Shown here: positions 1 to 7,081 of the stretch, piece by piece
Position numbering within the stretch: the stretch's first letter is position 1
Layout: every line of letters begins with the position of its first letter
From: a bacterium
GTDB taxonomy: Bacteria > UBP6 > UBA1177
DNA: 24,363 nucleotides
Assembly (NCBI GenBank): GCA_017538365.1
Contig: JAFYIZ010000042.1
Coordinates: forward strand, 1 to 24,363
Reading direction: 5' to 3'
Notes under the pieces: model-generated
Seen by the model: only the letters and a program-made list of their open reading frames with translations
Database searches by the model: none
What the model was told of the DNA's origin: nothing
Position numbers and translations under genes: made by a program

Positions 1-71
1 ACAAAATATGACCTCTAAAAAATCAAACACAACATATAATAAAGAATGCTGAGTGAAAGGCAAGTTTTTGG

Positions 72-119
72 TTCGACAAGCTCACCAACCGGTGTTGCAG
101 GTCATTGAGCAAAGTCGAA
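72..119. repeat. Imperfect inverted repeat (hairpin) in intergenic DNA
   Basis: TTCGAC (72-77), AA, GCTCA (80-84) can pair with TGAGC (106-110), AAA, GTCGAA (114-119). This gives an 11-bp stem with a small AA/AAA internal loop and a 21-nt apical loop. I recall similar TTCGACAAGCTCA/TGAGC..GTCGAA pairs as dispersed intergenic repeats in uncultured bacterial genomes, but that is memory and not something checked here. It lies downstream of dxr, with no gene visible in 1-181. Confidence 0.55.
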
Positions 120-132
120 ATGTTGCGGGCGA

Positions 133-180
133 GCGGACCTAAGCTCCGACAGGTCACGCGTTTTCGGGATTTTTTGTTTT
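133..180 (+). terminator. Possible Rho-independent terminator for a gene upstream of the window
   Basis: GCG-GACCT (133-140) pairs with AGGTC-A-CGC (151-159), an 8-bp stem with one bulged A and a 10-nt loop. It is followed by TTTT and then a T-rich run up to 180. The polarity fits transcription on the plus strand entering from outside the window and converging on dxr. The weak point is the interruption of the T tract by CGGGA. Confidence 0.4.
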
Positions 181-181
181 T

Positions 182-1330
182 TTACAGCACTTTTGCTGCA
201 AATTCTTCAATTTCTTTAATGAAATCCGATATTTCTTCGATGTTTTGAGGGGCTTTTCTTCCGCTGAATCTTTCTGTCGCGGCCTGCACGATGGAGTGTA
301 TCCCTTTGACTCTGATCTCGCCTTTGAGGAATTTCGATACAGCCGTTTCGTCCGATATCGCGTAGGCTACCATGCCGGAATAATCGCGGTTTTTCAGGAG
401 TTCGAAAGCAGTTTTGAGAAGGGGATACTTCACAAGGTCGGGTTTCTGGAAGGTCATGATTTTTCCGCAGTATTCAAAGTTCATTTCGGGAAATTTTTCG
501 GTTACAGGAAGCATTTCGGGGTAGGAGAGTGCCGCCGCGATGGGAACGAGCATGTTTCCGACTGCGTTCTGCGCGACACTTGAGCCGTCTTTAAAAAGAA
601 GGGCTGCGTGAGTGTTTACGCTCGGATGGACTAAGACATCGAGTTTTTCAGGTGTGATGTCGAAAAGCCAGAACGCTTCGAAAAGTTCAAGACCTTTGTT
701 GAGCATCGTCGCGCTGTCGATAGTTACTTTCTGTCCCATGCTCCAGACGGGGTGTTTTAGTGCCGCCGCCGCATCCGCGTTTTCCATTTCAGTTGCGCTC
801 ATATCGCGCAGAGCCCCGCCAGACGCGGTGATGTAGACTTTTGCAATGTCGCTTTTGCGGCTGTGTTCAAGAAGTTGCATGAGTGCTGCATGTTCGCTAT
901 CGATCGGAATTATTTTCTCTCGGTCGGATGTTACGCTGTTTCCAAGATAAAACCCTGAAATAACTAGCGATTCTTTGTTGGCGAGACAGACTTTTATACC
1001 TCTTTTTACAGCTTCCGCAGTTATCTTCCAGCCCGATTTTCCGGGAAGAGCCATCACTATTTTGTCGGGATTCAAGTCTAAAAGTGCCATTATCCCTTCT
1101 TCGCCGCAGTATATCTTTCCGTCAAAAACGATGGAATCTTTGTCTGCTTCGTCCATGACGGCGACCGCTTTTAGTGATCTGTGATGCGGGATCATTTCGT
1201 TCAGGAGCTTTATGTTTTTTCCGGCAGAGCAGCCGATAATTTCAAATTTATCCGAAAATGCGCGGACAAGGCGCTCGGTATTGGTTCCGATCGAGCCTGT
1301 GATCCCGAAAATTACGATCTTATCCGACAT
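182..1330 (-). CDS. dxr: 1-deoxy-D-xylulose 5-phosphate reductoisomerase
   Basis: This 382-aa cytoplasmic enzyme converts DXP to 2-C-methyl-D-erythritol 4-phosphate with NADPH, the committed step of the MEP isoprenoid pathway. The N-terminal nucleotide-binding loop GITGSIG is at residues 9-15. Metal ligands are visible as D144 and E146 in the IPIDSEHAA motif and E215 in the NKGLELFEA motif. The substrate loop HPVWSMGQK (193-201) carries the conserved Trp. The LANKES motif is at 116-121. Length is slightly below the usual 390-400. The segment after the catalytic core (VLVHPSVNTHAALLF) departs from the common VHPQSIVHS form, so this is a diverged member with all catalytic residues kept. Its start overlaps the end of cdsA by 11 nt, so the two are translationally coupled in one operon. 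Confidence 0.96.
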   Translation of the reverse strand: MSDKIVIFGITGSIGTNTERLVRAFSDKFEIIGCSAGKNIKLLNEMIPHHRSLKAVAVMDEADKDSIVFDGKIYCGEEGIMALLDLNPDKIVMALPGKSGWKITAEAVKRGIKVCLANKESLVISGFYLGNSVTSDREKIIPIDSEHAALMQLLEHSRKSDIAKVYITASGGALRDMSATEMENADAAAALKHPVWSMGQKVTIDSATMLNKGLELFEAFWLFDITPEKLDVLVHPSVNTHAALLFKDGSSVAQNAVGNMLVPIAAALSYPEMLPVTEKFPEMNFEYCGKIMTFQKPDLVKYPLLKTAFELLKNRDYSGMVAYAISDETAVSKFLKGEIRVKGIHSIVQAATERFSGRKAPQNIEEISDFIKEIEEFAAKVL

Positions 1331-2246
1331 AGCTTTTTACAAGAAGCGAAACGAAAACAACAACTGCCGAAACGAGAAGCGAATCGGTGCGGTCGAAAAG
1401 GCCGCCGTGACCCGGAATGAGGTTTCCCGAATCTTTGACGCCTGCGCCGCGCTTGATGAGCGATTCGATTAGATCTCCGAACTGAGCGAAGATGCCGTCG
1501 ATGAATGCGACTGCGACCACAAATAAAACGCTTTCGTTTTTAAGAAGCGTGAAGGCGAAAACAAGTCCTGCAACAGCCGAGAATATCATGCCGAAAACAG
1601 CTCCTTCCCAGGTTTTTTTGGGGCTTATAGCCGGAGCGAATTTGTGTTTGCCGAGCGCTTTTCCGCCGAAATACGCTGCGCTGTCGCAGACCCACGGGAT
1701 CACGAGCATGAACAGGAACCAGTGCGGGTTCGAGTTCGGGAAATTTTCAAAGAGAGGTTCAAGTCCGAAAGTATAGCTTTTGATGAGCGGGAAAAGGCCG
1801 AAAGTTATGCCGAAATAGAAAAATCCGAAGAAATAGACGTTCATCCTTCTGAATTTCGTTTCGATCGGATCTTTGCCTGTGAGAGCTATCATCGGAATGA
1901 GCGCTACAGAGGCGAAAATGATCGCTATGAACTGTTTTAACGGAGCGTAAAGCTTCCAGAAAGTCTCTCCTGATTTCGCCATTTCAGCGATATTTGCCGT
2001 CGCAGGATCGGTCGCGGCAAGGAAGATCGCATCCATCCGCATGATCGAATTCGACATGAGCAGCATGAGGATAGCCGCGATGATGAAAAGCGGGTGGTTC
2101 CTCTCCTTGAACATCGAAAGGTATTCAGCGAATGTGAAAAAGGCCAGTATTATGACGAGATAGTTGAAAATGTATGCCGGCACGAAATAGATGAGTCCGA
2201 GCGCTGCCGCGATGAGAATTAGCGCCGTGATGATGCGTGTTTTCAT
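1320..2246 (-). CDS. cdsA: Phosphatidate cytidylyltransferase (CDP-diglyceride synthase)
   Basis: A 308-aa integral inner-membrane protein that makes CDP-diacylglycerol from CTP and phosphatidic acid, the entry point for phospholipid synthesis. The family signature sits at residues 262-288: SLIKR, then KDSGNLIPGHGG and FDRTD, including D272, H280, D285 and D288. The upstream half has several hydrophobic segments and the motif SPKKTWEG, also typical of CdsA. A GGAG ribosome-binding site lies at 2253-2256, 6 nt before the ATG. It sits between pheT (30-nt gap) and dxr (11-nt overlap). The cdsA-dxr order is common in bacteria, often preceded by uppS, but here pheT takes that position. Confidence 0.96.
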   Translation of the reverse strand: MKTRIITALILIAAALGLIYFVPAYIFNYLVIILAFFTFAEYLSMFKERNHPLFIIAAILMLLMSNSIMRMDAIFLAATDPATANIAEMAKSGETFWKLYAPLKQFIAIIFASVALIPMIALTGKDPIETKFRRMNVYFFGFFYFGITFGLFPLIKSYTFGLEPLFENFPNSNPHWFLFMLVIPWVCDSAAYFGGKALGKHKFAPAISPKKTWEGAVFGMIFSAVAGLVFAFTLLKNESVLFVVAVAFIDGIFAQFGDLIESLIKRGAGVKDSGNLIPGHGGLFDRTDSLLVSAVVVFVSLLVKSYVG

Positions 2247-2276
2247 GAAAAACTCCGGAAAAGTTGTCGATTCTGG

Positions 2277-4661
2277 TTAGTCGCCGCTGATCTTCCAGCC
2301 CGCGTTACGCAGAGCAGTGAAGACTTTCTGCTGCGTTTCCTTCATTTCGTCGATAGTGAGAGTGCGCTCTTTAGCGTTGAGGACGACTCTCATCGTGATG
2401 CTCGCAAAACCCGGAAGGATCGGGAATCCGATGAATTTGTCGACAAGTTTTGTCTCGATGAAAATCTTCGGATCGACCGCTTTCTTGATGACATTCAGAA
2501 GCTGTGCGCTCTCTGTTCTTTCGGGAACGATCGCCGAAACGTCGAAACTCGTCGAGGGGAATTTGAGGAGCTGTGCGAACTTCGTGTTCCTTTCGGGAAG
2601 CTCGTAAAGCATCGTCTGTTCGATCTCGATGTATGAAACGGGAACGTGGATGTCGCACTTTTTGAGTATTGCCGGATGGACTTCGCCGAATATCGCTACT
2701 ACGTCTTTTCCTGCAAGAACAGCCGCCGATCTGTTGGGATGCATTATCTGTTTTCCGCAGAGGGTGTCATCCGCGATTCTTTCAAAACGAAGCGGCGGAG
2801 TCTTGAGCTCTTTCGCTATCGAAACGACGATCTTTTTGGTAAATTCAAAGAGATCGGGTGTTCCGACTGCGATGATGCCGATCCTCTTTCTTTCATCGTC
2901 AACAGTGAAGATGCGTCCGAATTCAAAAAGGGTAAACTGTTTGAAATTCTTGAGGTTTTCGTGGACGTTTCTGATTAAGCCCTGGAAAAGCGAATATCTG
3001 AGATAGGGCGTATCTCTTTCGTCTATCGTTTCAGCAAGTTTCTCTTTCGGGAAGTTGATGAGAGCGAGGTCGTTTTCGCCGTAGAAAGAGTAGTTCATAA
3101 CTTCGTTCGCGCCGAAACCTTTCGAGAGAAGGCTTCTTAAGATCTCGGTCTTTTCCATATCTTTGTTGCGGGCCGGCTGGACCATCTCGAAATTCGGGCT
3201 TTCGGGCTTGATGTTGTTGAAGCCGTAAAGTCTGCCGACTTCTTCGACGATGTCTTCAGCAATAGAGACGTCTTTGCTTCTTCTGTGCGCCGGGACTTCG
3301 ATCGTGAGCGTTCCGCCGTCGTTTTTGACTCCGAAATCAAGGTAGGTGAGCATCGAAACTATCTTTTCATCGCTGAGGTCTGCTTCGGGAATGCCGAGGA
3401 GCGAGCGGATCTTTTTCGTCGTGATGACGATGTTTCCCTTGAATCCGTAGCCTTCGCTGTTATCTGCCGTTGCAAGTTCCGAAGTGACTATCGCGCCGGG
3501 GATTATCTCTTTGATGAGTGTGACGATGCGCTCCATCGCAAGGTAACAGTTTTCGACCCAGAGCGATTTTTCGTATCTGTTGACCGCATCAGTCCTGAGG
3601 TCGAGCCTGTTTGCCGTTCTGCGGACGCTTGCCGGAGAGAAAAGTGCCGATTCGATGAATATTTCGGTCGTGTCGTCTTTGATCTCGCTGTTAAGACCGC
3701 CCATGACACCGGCAATAGCAAGGCTTCTCGTTTCGTCTGCGATGACTGCGTCTGTCGATTTGAGGACTCTCGGAACATTGTCCAAAGTCGTGAAATTCTC
3801 ACCTTCAAATGCGTCACGGATAACTATCTTGTTGCCCGAAATATCACGTCTGTCGAAGGTGTGGAGCGGATGACCGACTTCATACATTACGTAGTTTGCG
3901 ATATCGACGATGTTGTTTATCGGGCGGAGTCCCGTATTTTCAAGGCGTGCCTTCATCCAGTCGGGCGAAGGAGCGATCTTGATGTTGCTGACTTTGAGGC
4001 CTAAATAGTGCAGGCATCTGGGAGTTTGGATATCGATCTCGAACTTTTCATCGACTTTGTCAGCCTTGATACCGGTGTATTTGAGTTCGCGTTTCCACGG
4101 AAGTTCGAAGATCGCCCTGATCTCACGCGCTATTCCGTAGTGACCCCAGAGGTCGGGACGGTGGTTTATCGTCTTGTTTTCGATCTCGATCACGAAATCC
4201 TGTCTGTTGAAAATCTTTTTGAGCGGAACGCCGATCTCTGTTGCCGGATCGAGCACCATGATGCCCGAATGGTCGGTGCCGAGGCCGAGTTCGTCTTCAG
4301 CGCAGATCATGCCGCAGCTTTCAACTCCGCGGATTTTGGCAGGTTTTATTTCGAAATTGCCTGGAAGAACAGTTCCTAACGGAGCGAATGCGACAGTCTG
4401 ACCTTCAGCGATATTCGGTGCGCCGCATACGACGGTCTGTTCTTTCGTTCCGTCAAAAACGGTCGCCAAGTGAAGGTGATCCGAATTGGGATGATTCTCG
4501 ACTTTTACGACTTTTGCCGTGATGACCTGGTCGAAGTGCTTGAAAAGCCACTCGGAATCTTCGACTTCTGCCGATTTCATAGTCAGCTGTTTTGCGATCT
4601 CTTCCGCAGCGATGCCACTCAGATCTATGTAGTCATTAAGCCAGTTCAAAGATAATTTCAT
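2277..4661 (-). CDS. pheT: Phenylalanine--tRNA ligase beta subunit
   Basis: A 794-aa beta subunit of the heterotetrameric enzyme that charges tRNA-Phe. Domains in order: a short N-terminal MKLSLNWLNDYIDL motif; an EMAP-like tRNA-binding domain at about 40-155 (NHPNSDHLHLATV, VVCGAPNI, GMICAEDELGLG); the B3/B4 editing region with RPINNIVDIANYVMYEVGHPLHTFD; the B5 domain; a catalytic-like core; and a C-terminal FDX-ACB anticodon-binding domain ending near W790. Length is normal. The start is set by AGGAG at 4669-4673. A pheS gene, usually directly upstream, is absent: the next gene upstream is divergent. The alpha subunit must therefore be encoded elsewhere. Confidence 0.97.
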   Translation of the reverse strand: MKLSLNWLNDYIDLSGIAAEEIAKQLTMKSAEVEDSEWLFKHFDQVITAKVVKVENHPNSDHLHLATVFDGTKEQTVVCGAPNIAEGQTVAFAPLGTVLPGNFEIKPAKIRGVESCGMICAEDELGLGTDHSGIMVLDPATEIGVPLKKIFNRQDFVIEIENKTINHRPDLWGHYGIAREIRAIFELPWKRELKYTGIKADKVDEKFEIDIQTPRCLHYLGLKVSNIKIAPSPDWMKARLENTGLRPINNIVDIANYVMYEVGHPLHTFDRRDISGNKIVIRDAFEGENFTTLDNVPRVLKSTDAVIADETRSLAIAGVMGGLNSEIKDDTTEIFIESALFSPASVRRTANRLDLRTDAVNRYEKSLWVENCYLAMERIVTLIKEIIPGAIVTSELATADNSEGYGFKGNIVITTKKIRSLLGIPEADLSDEKIVSMLTYLDFGVKNDGGTLTIEVPAHRRSKDVSIAEDIVEEVGRLYGFNNIKPESPNFEMVQPARNKDMEKTEILRSLLSKGFGANEVMNYSFYGENDLALINFPKEKLAETIDERDTPYLRYSLFQGLIRNVHENLKNFKQFTLFEFGRIFTVDDERKRIGIIAVGTPDLFEFTKKIVVSIAKELKTPPLRFERIADDTLCGKQIMHPNRSAAVLAGKDVVAIFGEVHPAILKKCDIHVPVSYIEIEQTMLYELPERNTKFAQLLKFPSTSFDVSAIVPERTESAQLLNVIKKAVDPKIFIETKLVDKFIGFPILPGFASITMRVVLNAKERTLTIDEMKETQQKVFTALRNAGWKISGD

Positions 4662-4694
4662 AGTAAATCTCCTGAAAATTATAAAAATTCATTT

Positions 4695-4703
4695 GTTATA
4701 GCA
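4695..4703 (-). promoter_or_regulatory. Candidate extended -10 promoter for pheT-cdsA-dxr
   Basis: Read on the minus strand this is TGCTATAAC, an extended -10 box (TGn then TATAAC) about 34 nt upstream of the pheT start. A TTGACT hexamer (AGTCAA at 4725-4730 on plus) lies 24 nt further upstream, too far to act as its partner, so an extended -10 promoter is the simpler reading. Confidence 0.45.
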
Positions 4704-4779
4704 CAAAAAAAACGGAAGTTTTATAGTCAAGTGCGTTTTAAATGCAAGAAAGGAAGCCGAAAAAGTGCGGAAAATTGAT

Positions 4780-4807
4780 TTGACTTATTTCTCAGAGTCT
4801 TTAAATT
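4780..4807 (+). promoter_or_regulatory. Candidate sigma70-type promoter for the ABC exporter/peroxiredoxin operon
   Basis: TTGACT (4780-4785) and TAAATT (4802-4807) are separated by 16 nt, about 33 nt before the GTG start at 4841. It sits in the 179-nt divergent intergenic region shared with pheT. Confidence 0.5.
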
Positions 4808-4840
4808 AAGTGGTTTTTTGTGCATTTTAAGGAGGAAAGC

Positions 4841-5782
4841 GTGGTAAAACCTATCGAACTCAAAAATGTGAGGAAAGTTTTCAATCACCCGATGAAAGTC
4901 TGGTCGAAAATCGAGTCGGTCAAAGACCTCTCTTTTTCGATGGAGCAGGGTGAAATAATCGGTTTCGTCGGTCATAACGGTGCGGGAAAGACGACGACAA
5001 TCAAAATGATAATGGGTTTCATAACCCCGACAAGCGGCGAGATTTCTGTTTTCGGCAAAAAGCCCGGAGACCGCGAAGTCAAGAGCAAAATCGGCTTCCT
5101 GCCCGAGAGACCTTACTTTTATTCAGAGCTTACCGCTATGGAAGTGCTGAAATATTTCGGAAAACTTTCGGGATTAAGCGGCAGAATTCTTAACGACAAG
5201 GCTGAAAACGTGCTGAAAAAAGTCGGACTTTTTGAAGACAGAAACCGCAAACTTGCAAGCTATTCGAAAGGTATGCTTCAGCGGATAGGCCTTGCTCAGG
5301 CGATAATCCACGATCCGGAACTCGTCATCATGGACGAACCGATGAGCGGCCTCGATCCGATCGGAAGAAAAGAGGTTAAAGACATTATCCGCGGCCTCAA
5401 GAGAGACGGAAAAAGCGTCATTTTTTCAAGCCACATTTTGAGCGATATCGAAAACCTTTCCGACAGAGTTCTCATAATCGAACACGGAAAACTTAAGAGT
5501 TTCGGCACTCTGCATGAGATCATCAGGCCGGAAGACGTCAGATATACGATCGAATTTTCGTGTGACAAGAGCATGAAAGACGCCGTTTTCTCGCTTTTCG
5601 ACGGTGTCAGGATCGTTTCGGACAGATTTGTTCTCGACTGTGCCGACATCAGCGATTTCAATTCCAAACTTGCCGAAGTCGTCGGCAAAGGATACACGGT
5701 TTTGAATGCTGCGGGCTCGTATCCTTCTTTGGAAGAGATAGTTTTCAAGGAAATTAAGGAGGAAGAAAATGGACAGCGTTAA
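4841..5782 (+). CDS. ABC-2 type exporter, ATP-binding subunit
   Basis: A 313-aa ATPase that would power the permease encoded next to it. Walker A GHNGAGKT is at residues 44-51. The Q-loop region has the LPERPYFY form seen in NatA/BcrA-like ATPases. The signature is YSKGM, Walker B ends in MDEP with D165 and E166, and the H-loop is SSHIL. A longer frame opens at GTG 4820, but AAGGAGG (4829-4835) lies inside it, 5 nt before GTG 4841, so 4841 is the likely start. The stop overlaps the permease start by 14 nt. Substrate is unknown; the family includes exporters of antibiotics, Na+ and copper-chain components. Confidence 0.93.
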   Translation: MVKPIELKNVRKVFNHPMKVWSKIESVKDLSFSMEQGEIIGFVGHNGAGKTTTIKMIMGFITPTSGEISVFGKKPGDREVKSKIGFLPERPYFYSELTAMEVLKYFGKLSGLSGRILNDKAENVLKKVGLFEDRNRKLASYSKGMLQRIGLAQAIIHDPELVIMDEPMSGLDPIGRKEVKDIIRGLKRDGKSVIFSSHILSDIENLSDRVLIIEHGKLKSFGTLHEIIRPEDVRYTIEFSCDKSMKDAVFSLFDGVRIVSDRFVLDCADISDFNSKLAEVVGKGYTVLNAAGSYPSLEEIVFKEIKEEENGQR

Positions 5783-6548
5783 AAGAATAGCAAATGTTTC
5801 ATTCTACACTTTTCTCGAAATGGTCCGCAGCAAAGTGCTTTACATCCTTCTTTTCTTTGCACTTTTCATTTTCGCGCTCGGTATCGGAATCACGCAGATG
5901 ACGATAGGAAACGTGCAGGACATCATCAGCGATATCGGCCTTGGAACAATAGAAATTTTCTCGACCGTTCTTTCTATTTTCCTCGGCATTTCGCTTGTAC
6001 ACAAGGAACTTTCGCTGAAAACGCTGCACCCGCTTCTGGCGCGACCGATAGCGCGCCCCGAGTACATTCTTGGCAAATTTTTCGGCATGGTTTTTCTCAT
6101 TGTCGTTGAAATTTTCGTAATGTGCATAATTTTTGCGATTCTTCTTACCGTTTTCGGCGGATTTTCACGCTTTTTCGGCTATCTGCCTGCGGTTTACACG
6201 ATTTTCCTTCAGACCTGCACCGTCATTTCGGTCGCTGTTCTCTGCTCGACTCTTACCGAACCGGCAGTTGCGGCAATGCTCACGATTTCTTTTTATCTCA
6301 TCGGCGCGACTTCGTACAACCTTGTTTACGCAATAACGAGCAGAACTTCGGAATTTGTCGCAAATATAGTCACGACTCTGCGCTATGTCCTTCCCGATTT
6401 TTCGCATTTCAACATTAAGGATAACCTGGTTTACGGGCGAGGTCTCGATGGTTTGAGCCTTGGTTTTGCCTCGGTTTACGCCCTTTTGATCATCGTGATC
6501 GTCCTTTCGCTCGCAGTCATGTTCTTCAACAACAAAGAGATTTCATAG
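5769..6548 (+). CDS. ABC-2 type transporter permease
   Basis: A 259-aa inner-membrane protein with about six hydrophobic segments. It starts with an amphipathic stretch (FYTFLEMVRSKVLY) leading into the first membrane helix. The motif HPLLARPIARPEYILGKF after the second helix matches the NosY/ABC-2 permease pattern in which a cytoplasmic loop contacts the ATPase. It overlaps the ATPase gene by 14 nt and has GGAGG just upstream of its ATG, so the two subunits are co-made. No accessory substrate-binding or periplasmic gene is nearby, so the cargo cannot be read from context. Confidence 0.9.
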   Translation: MDSVKRIANVSFYTFLEMVRSKVLYILLFFALFIFALGIGITQMTIGNVQDIISDIGLGTIEIFSTVLSIFLGISLVHKELSLKTLHPLLARPIARPEYILGKFFGMVFLIVVEIFVMCIIFAILLTVFGGFSRFFGYLPAVYTIFLQTCTVISVAVLCSTLTEPAVAAMLTISFYLIGATSYNLVYAITSRTSEFVANIVTTLRYVLPDFSHFNIKDNLVYGRGLDGLSLGFASVYALLIIVIVLSLAVMFFNNKEIS

Positions 6549-6557
6549 AGGTGAGAA

Positions 6558-7025
6558 ATGCTTAAAAAAGGTGACAAAGCCCCGGAATTCAAGTTGCAGG
6601 ATTCGCACGGAACAGAGATAAAACTAACTGATTTTGCAGGCTACAACGTCGTTCTTTACTTCTATCCGCGCGACAACACTTCGGGTTGCACGACAGAAGC
6701 AAAAGAGTTTTCGGAACTCGCCGACAAATTCAAATCTCTGCATGCAGTTATCATCGGAATAAGCCCCGATTCAGTCGAATCACACCGCAAATTTGAAGAA
6801 AAATATGGGCTCAGAGTTCTTCTTCTTTCCGATCCTGACAAAGAAGTTTTGCAGAAATACGGCGCTTGGCAGCTCAAAAAACTTTACGGAAAAGAATCGA
6901 TGGGCGTTGTCAGAACAACTTATCTCATCGGTCCCGACGGAAAAATTGCCGAAGTCTTTGAAAAAGTCAAAGCGGCGGGTCATGCGGAAGAAGTCTGCCG
7001 CCTTCTTGCCGAGATCCCGAGATAA
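6558..7025 (+). CDS. bcp: Bcp-type thiol peroxidase (peroxiredoxin)
   Basis: A 155-aa thioredoxin-fold peroxidase that reduces hydrogen peroxide and organic hydroperoxides. The peroxidatic Cys is C44 in the motif YPRDNTSGCTTEA. In E. coli Bcp the resolving Cys is five residues later; here that position is K49. The only other Cys is C147 near the C-terminus, so this is either a 1-Cys type or uses a distant partner. GAGGTG at 6548-6553 gives the start, 9 nt after the permease stop. The last codons (residues 152-155, Glu-Ile-Pro-Arg) and the TAA stop are written in units of an intergenic repeat array that begins inside the gene at 7003. Confidence 0.93.
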   Translation: MLKKGDKAPEFKLQDSHGTEIKLTDFAGYNVVLYFYPRDNTSGCTTEAKEFSELADKFKSLHAVIIGISPDSVESHRKFEEKYGLRVLLLSDPDKEVLQKYGAWQLKKLYGKESMGVVRTTYLIGPDGKIAEVFEKVKAAGHAEEVCRLLAEIPR

Positions 7026-7080
7026 CGGAATCTCGAGATCTCGAACGGCGGCAACGGGATAACGGAATCCCGGGATCCCG
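7003..7080. repeat. Modular 8-bp repeat element A (7 units)
   Basis: Edge motif TTCTTGCC (7003-7010) is followed by contiguous 8-mers GAGATCCC (7011), GAGATAAC (7019), GGAATCTC (7027) and GAGATCTC (7035). A 13-nt spacer GAACGGCGGCAAC (7043-7055) follows, then GGGATAAC (7056), GGAATCCC (7064) and GGGATCCC (7072). All fit GNNATNNC. The element overlaps the 3' end of bcp and fills the space to the convergent helicase gene, whose stop begins 2 nt after it. Adjacent half-units can base-pair (GGGAT with ATCCC), so it may act as a bidirectional terminator, but no T tract follows. Confidence 0.85.
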
Positions 7081-7081
7081 A

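Noticed and set aside
1300-1325. Unit-like GTGATCCC near the start of dxr
   Set aside because: It is a single match with no in-phase neighbours and is explained by the conserved codons for the GITGS loop.
3285-4004. A 239-codon plus-strand frame inside pheT
   Set aside because: It is antisense to conserved pheT domains, has a low-complexity Arg/Asp/Phe-rich composition and no convincing start signal.
4820-4840. Upstream GTG start for the ABC ATPase
   Set aside because: The strong AAGGAGG site lies inside this extension and is properly spaced only for GTG 4841.
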